Origin: an uncultured Acidobacteriota bacterium
GTDB lineage: Bacteria; Acidobacteriota; Blastocatellia; Pyrinomonadales; Pyrinomonadaceae
Assembly (NCBI GenBank): GCA_902826505.1
Contig: CADEFG010000112.1
Coordinates: 1-10,500, forward strand
Length of the DNA stretch: 10,500 nt
Direction of reading: 5' to 3'
In this document: positions 5,973-10,500 of the stretch, piece after piece
Position numbering within the stretch: the first letter of the stretch is position 1
Layout: every line of letters starts with the position of its first letter
Notes under the pieces: generated by a model
Database searches by the model: none
Seen by the model: the letters and a program-made list of their open reading frames with translations, nothing else
What the model was told of the DNA's origin: nothing
Position numbers and translations under genes: made by a program

Positions 5973-6239
5973 ATGGCTGAAAATATAAAGAAAAAAGAGT
6001 TTGTCGCACTTTTGGCGCAAAAGATGAACGTCAGCGATAAGACCGCCGAAAAATGGGTTGATGCTTTTACCGAGACTTTGTATGAATGTTTTAAACGACA
6101 GCGCGGCGTGGTGATTACAAATCTGGGAACTTTCTATTTGAGAATCACGAGTCGCGGCGATTCGATATTCAAATTTCTTCCTTCGCAAAAACTTCGGGCA
6201 TTGTTCGGTTATTCTTCGACCGACAAAGGAAATTTATAA
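5973..6239 (+). CDS. HU/IHF-family DNA-binding protein with shortened arm
   Basis: An 88-residue HU-fold protein. The N-terminal helix pair KKKEFVALLAQKMNVSDKTAEKWVDAF and the turn VVITNLGTFYLR (47-57) match the family's dimerisation core and the conserved GTF. Normal HU then has a long beta-arm with a proline tip (RxGRNPxTG type), about 30 residues between GTF and the following IPAS-like strand. Here only about 15 residues (YLRITSRGDSIFKF) separate GTF from LPSQKLRALFG. The intercalating proline arm is therefore missing, while the C-terminal helix is kept. DNA bending by proline intercalation is unlikely; altered DNA binding or a protein-binding role is possible. The gene lies 1 base after the zinc-ribbon gene and 1 base before purE. 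Confidence 0.8.
   Translation: MAENIKKKEFVALLAQKMNVSDKTAEKWVDAFTETLYECFKRQRGVVITNLGTFYLRITSRGDSIFKFLPSQKLRALFGYSSTDKGNL
6225..6230 (+). promoter_or_regulatory. Ribosome binding site of purE
   Basis: AAAGGA ends 10 bases before the ATG at 6241, within the last codons of the HU-like gene. It fixes the purE start upstream of the 7-bp repeat, so the repeat is translated. Confidence 0.65.
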
Positions 6240-6240
6240 A

Positions 6241-6756
6241 ATGGCAAAAAACCAAAAACCAAAAACCAAAAATCAAAACCCGCTCGTTGCGATCATCATG
6301 GGCAGCACTTCCGATTGGGAAACGATGAAAAACGCCGCTGATATTTTAGAAGAATTCGGCGTTGCGCACGAATCCCGCGTCGTTTCCGCGCACCGGACGC
6401 CCGATCTGTTGTTTGAATTTGCCAAAACCGCTGAAGCGCGCGGGCTCGAAGTCGTCATCGCGGGCGCGGGCGGCGCGGCTCATCTGCCGGGAATGTGCGC
6501 TTCGCAGACGGTTTTGCCGGTGCTCGGCGTGCCGGTTCAAAGCAAAGCGTTGTCGGGCATGGATTCGCTGCTTTCGATCGTTCAAATGCCATTTGGCGTT
6601 CCGGTCGGAACGCTCGCGATCGGCACGGCAGGTGCCAAAAACGCGGCGCTTCTGGCAATTTCGATTCTCGCGAATTCGCGCTCCGAATTAAGAGAAAAAC
6701 TTCGCGAATTTCGAAACAAACAGACGCAAACCGTGTTGGAGTCGGAATTGGGTTAA
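6241..6756 (+). CDS. purE: N5-carboxyaminoimidazole ribonucleotide mutase
   Basis: A 171-residue cytoplasmic enzyme of de novo purine synthesis. It rearranges N5-CAIR to 4-carboxyaminoimidazole ribonucleotide. The family signatures are complete: IIMGSTSDW (18-26), the catalytic-histidine segment SAHRTP (49-54), AGAGGAAHLPGM (74-85), GVPVQSKALSGMDSLLSIVQ (96-115) and AIGTAGAKNAALLA (126-139). The length and DSLLSIVQMP segment fit class I PurE, which works with PurK, but no purK is in the window. The N-terminal 14 residues (MAKNQKPKTKNQNP) are encoded by a CCAAAAA tandem repeat and are not part of the family core. No later ATG would preserve the first beta strand. It is flanked by the HU-like gene (1-base gap) and an unrecognised gene (3-base gap). 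Confidence 0.95.
   Translation: MAKNQKPKTKNQNPLVAIIMGSTSDWETMKNAADILEEFGVAHESRVVSAHRTPDLLFEFAKTAEARGLEVVIAGAGGAAHLPGMCASQTVLPVLGVPVQSKALSGMDSLLSIVQMPFGVPVGTLAIGTAGAKNAALLAISILANSRSELREKLREFRNKQTQTVLESELG
6245..6279 (+). repeat. 7-bp tandem repeat inside the purE 5' end
   Basis: Three perfect CCAAAAA units (6252-6272) are flanked by one imperfect unit on each side: CAAAAAA at 6245-6251 and TCAAAAC at 6273-6279. The unit length is not a multiple of three, so gain or loss of one unit shifts the purE frame. Confidence 0.85.
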
Positions 6757-6759
6757 AAT

Positions 6760-7062
6760 ATGAAGCCGAAGGAAATTTCGCAAATCATTGAAAGAGAAAT
6801 AAACGGTGATTGGTCAATTACAAATTGGCATAGCTGCGATTTGAAGAAATGTTTAATACGTCCGAAAAAACGAAAAATACATTTCGGCGAAGGGCTTCGA
6901 GAAGTTTGGATCGTTTTGGAAGAAAATCCTGAAAGCCTTGAAGGACATAAAGTTTTCTTTGATGAAGAATCTAAAAAATTCGGCATAGTGGTTCCTTCAA
7001 ACGCTTTCGGTTACGCTTGTAATTCTCACGACACTTTTCTTGCCGCCTTTGAATCAATGTGA
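6760..7062 (+). CDS. Hypothetical protein
   Basis: A 100-residue soluble protein that I cannot name. Visible features are a basic N-terminal half (KKCLIRPKKRKIHFGEG, about 29-45), an EVWIVLEENPE segment (about 48-58), a GHKVFFDEESKKFGIVV beta-hairpin-like segment (about 62-78) and a C-terminal SHDTFLAAFESM. The order WIVLEE, then FDEE-x-FG, then TFL-x-x-xE-x-M resembles small conserved proteins of unknown function, possibly of immunity-protein size, but no toxin gene is adjacent. There is no signal peptide. It starts 3 bases after purE, and its stop overlaps the start of the next gene (GTGA at 7059), so it belongs to the same run. Composition is more AT-rich than purE. Confidence 0.7.
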   Translation: MKPKEISQIIEREINGDWSITNWHSCDLKKCLIRPKKRKIHFGEGLREVWIVLEENPESLEGHKVFFDEESKKFGIVVPSNAFGYACNSHDTFLAAFESM

Positions 7063-7622
7063 AGATGATCGAAAAACGCGAAAAAGAATGGCAGGAGCTT
7101 GAAACAAAAGCAAGACAAATGCTTGCAGATCCGCGATTATTGCCGAAGGATGAAACAACAAAACATTTCGCGCCCGTTTTGCATTTATGGATTTCGCCGA
7201 CCTTTACGCCCGAGAAACACTGGGTTTTCTACAAACCGCAACCGCAAATAAATCCGCTGCCGAAACCGTTTGTCAGACAAATGGTCTGGCAACGACAAAC
7301 CGACTTTAAACGGCTGAATGATCCTTTGACCGGCTTGAAGGAAGGCTTTCACGCTGAGCCGACCTTTGAAACAAAAACGGTCGGAATCGAGCCGGAAATA
7401 TTTAACAATCTCCATGATCGGCTGTCCGAAATCCGGTTTCCGGCTTTTGCAAAAGACGAGATTCTCGGGCTTGACGGCGAAAGATTCGGCATTGAAACTC
7501 TCGGATTTTATCATCAGACGAAAGTTTCCTGGTGGAGCGCTTATCCAAAAGAATGGCAGGAACTTGTTTCTTGGTTTGAGAAAACCGAAGCATTCTTAAA
7601 GGCGGAATTTTCCAAAATCTGA
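7059..7622 (+). CDS. Hypothetical protein
   Basis: A 187-residue soluble protein, not recognised. It opens with a charged helix (EKREKEWQELETKARQMLAD). A proline- and aromatic-rich middle follows (HLWISPTFTPEKHWVFYKPQ, then LPKPFVRQMVWQRQTDFKRL), and it ends in a tryptophan-rich helix (VSWWSAYPKEWQELVSWFEK). No cysteines, catalytic signature or membrane segment is evident. Two starts compete: GTG at 7059, whose GTGA overlaps the previous stop, and ATG at 7065, two codons later. The GTGA overlap favours coupling, the ATG is the stronger start codon, and the product differs by only two residues. The stop codon directly abuts the ATG of the AlkD-like gene. Confidence 0.7.
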   Translation: MKMIEKREKEWQELETKARQMLADPRLLPKDETTKHFAPVLHLWISPTFTPEKHWVFYKPQPQINPLPKPFVRQMVWQRQTDFKRLNDPLTGLKEGFHAEPTFETKTVGIEPEIFNNLHDRLSEIRFPAFAKDEILGLDGERFGIETLGFYHQTKVSWWSAYPKEWQELVSWFEKTEAFLKAEFSKI

Positions 7623-8324
7623 ATGAAAATTGACGAAATCATCAAAAAACTCGAATCGCTCGAAAATCCGGTCAATATCGCGGGCATGAAGCGTTTCGGC
7701 ATCACGACGAAAAAGGCGTTCGGCGTTTCCGCGCCGGTTCTCAAAGATCTGGCGAAAGATGTTAAAAAACAAACCGAAGATCGTCACGCGCTCGCGCTCG
7801 AACTTTGGGAAACCGGAATCCACGAAGCGCGTGTGATTGCTTATTTGATCGATGATCCGAAACAGGTTTCGTCCGAACAGATGGATGCTTGGACGGCGGA
7901 TTTTGATAATTGGGCGATTTGCGACGGTACGTGCGGGCATCTTTTTTGCCGGACGGAATTTGCTTATGAAAAGGTTTTTCAGTGGTCGAAGCGCGACGAA
8001 GAATTCGTCAAACGCGCCGGAATCGTGTTGATCGCGTGGCTTGCCGTGCACGATAAAAAAGCGGCGGACCAACGAATCGCGCAGTTTTTACCGGTTCTCG
8101 AAACGCACGCCGACGACGACCGGAATTTTATCAAAAAAGCGGTCAACTGGTCGCTCCGGCAAATCGGCAAGCGCAATTTGAATTTGAACAAGCTCGCTGT
8201 CGAAGCCGCCGAACGAATAAAAGCGCGCAACACAAAAGCGGGGCGCTGGATCGCGGCGGACGCTTTGCGCGAATTAAAGAGCGAAAAAATCCTCGAAAGA
8301 TTGCAGAAAAAATCCGCCGTTTAA
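7623..8324 (+). CDS. AlkD-like DNA alkylation repair protein
   Basis: A 233-residue helical-repeat (HEAT-like) DNA glycosylase of the AlkD family, which removes N3- and N7-alkylated purines from DNA without base flipping. The residues that define activity in Bacillus cereus AlkD appear to be present. W97 and D101 in NWAICD keep the W-x3-D spacing of the WWDTVD motif. R131 lies in EFVKRAGIV, and W176 lies in FIKKAVNWSLRQIGKRN. FGVSAPVLKDLAK (33-45) matches the early conserved helix. Length is typical. The ATG follows the previous stop with no gap (TGAATG), so translation is likely coupled. It is the last gene of the plus-strand run and meets the convergent response regulator gene after 3 bases. 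The protein is cytoplasmic, acting on the nucleoid. Confidence 0.88.
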   Translation: MKIDEIIKKLESLENPVNIAGMKRFGITTKKAFGVSAPVLKDLAKDVKKQTEDRHALALELWETGIHEARVIAYLIDDPKQVSSEQMDAWTADFDNWAICDGTCGHLFCRTEFAYEKVFQWSKRDEEFVKRAGIVLIAWLAVHDKKAADQRIAQFLPVLETHADDDRNFIKKAVNWSLRQIGKRNLNLNKLAVEAAERIKARNTKAGRWIAADALRELKSEKILERLQKKSAV

Positions 8325-8327
8325 GAG

Positions 8328-9035
8328 TCAAAGCTTCAATTTACCGACCTGATGATTTATCAGCACGAAAAATCTTTGTTTGTAGGTTTCCGAGAGCGGG
8401 ATGATCCGGTCTTTGATGCGGATGCCGCTTTTTTCGACCGAATCGATTTTATCGAGCGCGACCATAAAAGATTTATGCACGCGGCAAATGAGGTTCGGCG
8501 CGATCAACCGCTCAAGTTCGGTAAAGGTTTGCGGCGTCATCACGCGTTTGCCCGCAGCGTGAATCTGCCGGTAATCGCGCATTCCTTCGATATAAATTAT
8601 TTCCCTTAAACTGATTTTTTCGAGCCGGTTTTCGGTTTTGACGAAGATGAAGTTTTTCGATGGTTGAGTTTGTTTTTTCGGTAAATTGTTCACGGCGCGG
8701 TCAACCGCCTGAATAAATCTTTCAAAGGTAAAAGGCTTCAAAAGATAATCCGTCACTTTCAGATCGAAACCTTTTAAAGCGTATTCCTGATAAGCCGTCG
8801 TAAAGATTACCTGACTCGAAATCGCGGCTGATTCCAAAAGCTGAATCCCCGAAAACTCGCCTAAATTGATGTCGAGAAAGATCAGTTCGACTTTATTCGT
8901 TTTTAGAAAAGTTAAAGCCTCGATTGCATTATCAAAAGTCGCGCGCAAACTTAAAAATGGAAGTTTCAGCACATATTCCCTGGTGCGTTCGAGCGCGAGC
9001 GGTTCGTCTTCGACTATAATGCAGTTAATTTTCAT
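8328..9035 (-). CDS. LytTR-family response regulator
   Basis: A 235-residue two-domain regulator. The receiver domain (about 3-117) has the acidic pair E9-D10, the phospho-acceptor D55 in LIFLDINLG, T79/T80 and K100 in YLLKPF. A LytTR DNA-binding domain covers about 128-230, with FIFVKTENRLEKISLREIIY, then EGMRDYRQIH, then the conserved MTPQTFTELERL, RVHKSFMVAL and IPLSETYK segments. It should bind promoter repeats as a dimer after phosphorylation by the LytS-type kinase encoded two genes upstream. Its ATG lies inside the end of the acetyltransferase gene (11-base overlap), so the two are translated from one message. Target genes cannot be told from this window; no clear pair of LytTR direct repeats was found by eye. 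Confidence 0.93.
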   Translation of the reverse strand: MKINCIIVEDEPLALERTREYVLKLPFLSLRATFDNAIEALTFLKTNKVELIFLDINLGEFSGIQLLESAAISSQVIFTTAYQEYALKGFDLKVTDYLLKPFTFERFIQAVDRAVNNLPKKQTQPSKNFIFVKTENRLEKISLREIIYIEGMRDYRQIHAAGKRVMTPQTFTELERLIAPNLICRVHKSFMVALDKIDSVEKSGIRIKDRIIPLSETYKQRFFVLINHQVGKLKL

Positions 9036-9537
9036 TTGATTTTAACCAGTCTGCGCGGTCTAAACGGTAGACAAAGCAATCGTCTTCGCCAAAGCGACGC
9101 GGTTCGACGAATTTGAAGCCGAGCCGTTCGTAAAATCGGTGCGCGTCGGTATTCGAAGCCAGCGGATCAATAATTACCGCCGTCACTTTTGGAACGGCAA
9201 AACAACGTTCGAGCGCCAATTTCATCATCGTTGTTCCGTAGCCTTTGCTTAAATCGCCGGCTTCGCCGATCCAAATATCGATCGCCCGCAGATCGGGCGC
9301 GACGTCGCCCCAATAATGACTTTCTTCAAGCAGCGGGTCAATGATCTGTATAAACCCGAGTGGGCGACCGTCCAATTCGGCGATCAATTGTTCGCGCCAG
9401 ACGGGATTTTTTTCAAGTTCGATTTCCCAACCCCAATCGTCGTTCGGGTCTGATGCCCAAACGTGCGGTTGTTCGTCCCAATGGCGAAGCAGCGATAGAT
9501 CGTTGATGTTGGCAGTGCGTAACTTGATCAAACTCAT
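9025..9537 (-). CDS. GNAT acetyltransferase, AAC(6')-like
   Basis: A 170-residue single-domain GNAT enzyme that should use acetyl-CoA to acetylate an amine. The acetyl-CoA pyrophosphate loop is LSKGYGTTM (96-104). The layout AIDIWIGEAGDLSKGYGT, then VTAVIIDPLASNTDAHRFYE (118-137) and LGFKF parallels the AAC(6')-Ib aminoglycoside acetyltransferase group. This includes acidic residues at D87 and D124, in the places where that enzyme has GID and TDPSPSN. The N-terminal part (RTANINDLSLLRHWDEQPHV) also fits. Chromosomal relatives act on varied amines and proteins, so resistance is not implied. Its ATG at 9537 is 16 bases after the kinase stop, and it overlaps the regulator gene by 11 bases, which puts an enzyme in the middle of a two-component operon. 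Confidence 0.85.
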   Translation of the reverse strand: MSLIKLRTANINDLSLLRHWDEQPHVWASDPNDDWGWEIELEKNPVWREQLIAELDGRPLGFIQIIDPLLEESHYWGDVAPDLRAIDIWIGEAGDLSKGYGTTMMKLALERCFAVPKVTAVIIDPLASNTDAHRFYERLGFKFVEPRRFGEDDCFVYRLDRADWLKSNEN

Positions 9538-9553
9538 ACAAAAATTAAACCAT

Positions 9554-10500
9554 TCAACCTTTGATTAAATCAATCGATAATCTCACCTTGTAAACACGGT
9601 CGTTGCCGGTAATTTCGAGCAAATGCCGTCCGGGATAAATCAGCATCAGCCGTTTTCTGATCAATTCATTTCCCAAACCGCCGAAATCCCGCGTTTCGTT
9701 CAGATTTTTTTGATACGAATTTTCGCATTCAAAGGTGAATTTGTCCTTTTCGATCAATACTTTGATCCGAATCGAATTCGCACTTTTCCGGTTTTCGGTA
9801 TGTTTGAAGGCGTTTTCGATGAACGGAAAAAGAATCATCGGCGCGATCGTCTTGTTGTCGGCGCTGCCGGTTATTTCAAAATTCACATAATCGGGATTGG
9901 CGGTGCGGATCTTTTGCAGTTCAAGATATTTTTCGATGTAGCCGAGCTCTTTGGCGAGCGGGATTTTTTCAGGCTTTGTTTCGTAAACCATATAGCGCAA
10001 AATATCCGAAAGTTTGTTGAGATATTCGGAGGCGAGCGCGGCGTCTTTCGTGATCAAAACGTCGATATTGTTGATCGTATTGAATAGAAAATGCGGGTTG
10101 ATCTGCGATTTGATCAAAGCAATTTCCATTTCAAAAGTTTTTCGAGCGAGTTCCTCCTTGAGCTTTATTTCCGTAAACCAGCTGATAAAACCGCGAATCA
10201 CGAGCGCGATTCCGCCGTGAATCGCGGCGATCAGAAACAAACTGGCGGTCAGCGAAAAAAATTCGCGCGCGTCCGAAAAAACCGGTTGGTCGAACCCGAA
10301 AAAGCCGAGCGAGATCAGACTGCCCGAAAACGCGGCGACCAGAGCGACAAAAACTCCGGAAATGACGAGCGCGAGAATTTTTTTGCGCACCAAAAAACGC
10401 GGGAAGAGCAGAAAATACAACGAATAGAACGAAACCAGATTCGGCACGACGCATAACACGAGCAAAGGGAAAAACGTCAGAAAATTCGCGGGCGGCGTTT
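9554..10500 (-). CDS. LytS-type sensor histidine kinase, N-terminus off window
   Basis: A membrane histidine kinase of the His_kinase (PF06580) class, at least 315 residues. The frame stays open to the right edge, reading through a possible TTG at 10465 into hydrophobic residues (ANFLTFFPLLVL), so the N-terminus is missing. Counting from that TTG, hydrophobic segments lie at about 2-25, 29-55 and 68-92, indicating several membrane helices. A short coiled linker (KLKEELARKTFEMEIALIKS) leads to the phospho-accepting H125 in QINPHFLFNTINNI. An ATPase domain follows, with the N-box FIENAFKH (215-222) and the G-box GGLGNELIRKRL (262-273). It should sense a membrane or periplasmic cue and phosphorylate the LytTR regulator at 8328-9035. 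No separate sensory domain is visible in the part present. Confidence 0.92.
   Translation of the reverse strand, partial: TPPANFLTFFPLLVLCVVPNLVSFYSLYFLLFPRFLVRKKILALVISGVFVALVAAFSGSLISLGFFGFDQPVFSDAREFFSLTASLFLIAAIHGGIALVIRGFISWFTEIKLKEELARKTFEMEIALIKSQINPHFLFNTINNIDVLITKDAALASEYLNKLSDILRYMVYETKPEKIPLAKELGYIEKYLELQKIRTANPDYVNFEITGSADNKTIAPMILFPFIENAFKHTENRKSANSIRIKVLIEKDKFTFECENSYQKNLNETRDFGGLGNELIRKRLMLIYPGRHLLEITGNDRVYKVRLSIDLIKG

Noticed and set aside
7596..8072. 158-codon minus-strand frame inside the AlkD-like gene
   Set aside because: It is antisense to a gene with conserved catalytic residues, and its product is not protein-like.
9025..9537. Calling the GNAT gene an aminoglycoside resistance gene
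   Set aside because: The similarity is to the AAC(6') layout only. Many chromosomal GNAT proteins share it, and the context is regulatory.
9623..10087. 154-codon plus-strand frame inside the sensor kinase gene
   Set aside because: It is antisense to the H-box and ATPase domain of the kinase.
1..10500. tRNA or rRNA genes and a defence or prophage cluster
   Set aside because: No cloverleaf, rRNA segment, integrase, transposase, nuclease-toxin pair or phage structural gene was seen on either strand.

Overview
The window is ordinary bacterial chromosome: mid-GC, gene-dense, with short gaps and few strong Shine-Dalgarno sites. Nothing in it identifies a phage, plasmid or transposase. The mix of a LytS/LytTR two-component pair, a TatT-like TPR protein, a UshA-type nucleotidase and abundant short-period repeats between genes would suit an Acidobacteriota genome of the Blastocatellia/Pyrinomonadales type. 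That placement is inference only; no rRNA or other taxonomic marker is present.

Region 1 (1-2186). A repeat-like left edge is followed by a class I SAM methyltransferase and a secreted HEXXH protein, probably a metallopeptidase. A 312-base non-coding stretch comes next. It holds a large imperfect palindrome built from phased 7-bp units (AATCGNN on one side, NNCGATT on the other). Its outer ends are related inverted sequences, and an 11-bp direct repeat flanks it: the layout of a small non-autonomous element.

Region 2 (2187-4088). A cytoplasmic TatT-like TPR protein ends at a clear intrinsic terminator. Next is a PLP enzyme of the cysteine synthase family with an altered substrate loop. A small unrecognised reading frame follows, whose natural ATGA-coupled start lies out of frame with its body across a T6 run.

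Region 3 (4159-8324). Seven same-strand genes follow with gaps or overlaps of a few bases: an exported 5'-nucleotidase, a zinc-ribbon protein, an HU-fold protein lacking the long DNA-binding arm, purE (whose 5' end carries a 7-bp tandem repeat), two unrecognised proteins and an AlkD-like DNA glycosylase. They look like one transcription unit with a loose nucleotide/DNA theme (phosphate release, purine synthesis, DNA binding, alkylation repair). Joint function is not shown.

Region 4 (8328-10500, minus strand). A LytS-type sensor kinase runs off the right edge and is followed by a GNAT acetyltransferase and a LytTR response regulator. The acetyltransferase sits between the kinase and its regulator and overlaps the regulator by 11 bases. 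The kinase probably phosphorylates the regulator, and the acetyltransferase is probably co-expressed with both. This unit converges on the AlkD gene with only 3 bases between stop codons.
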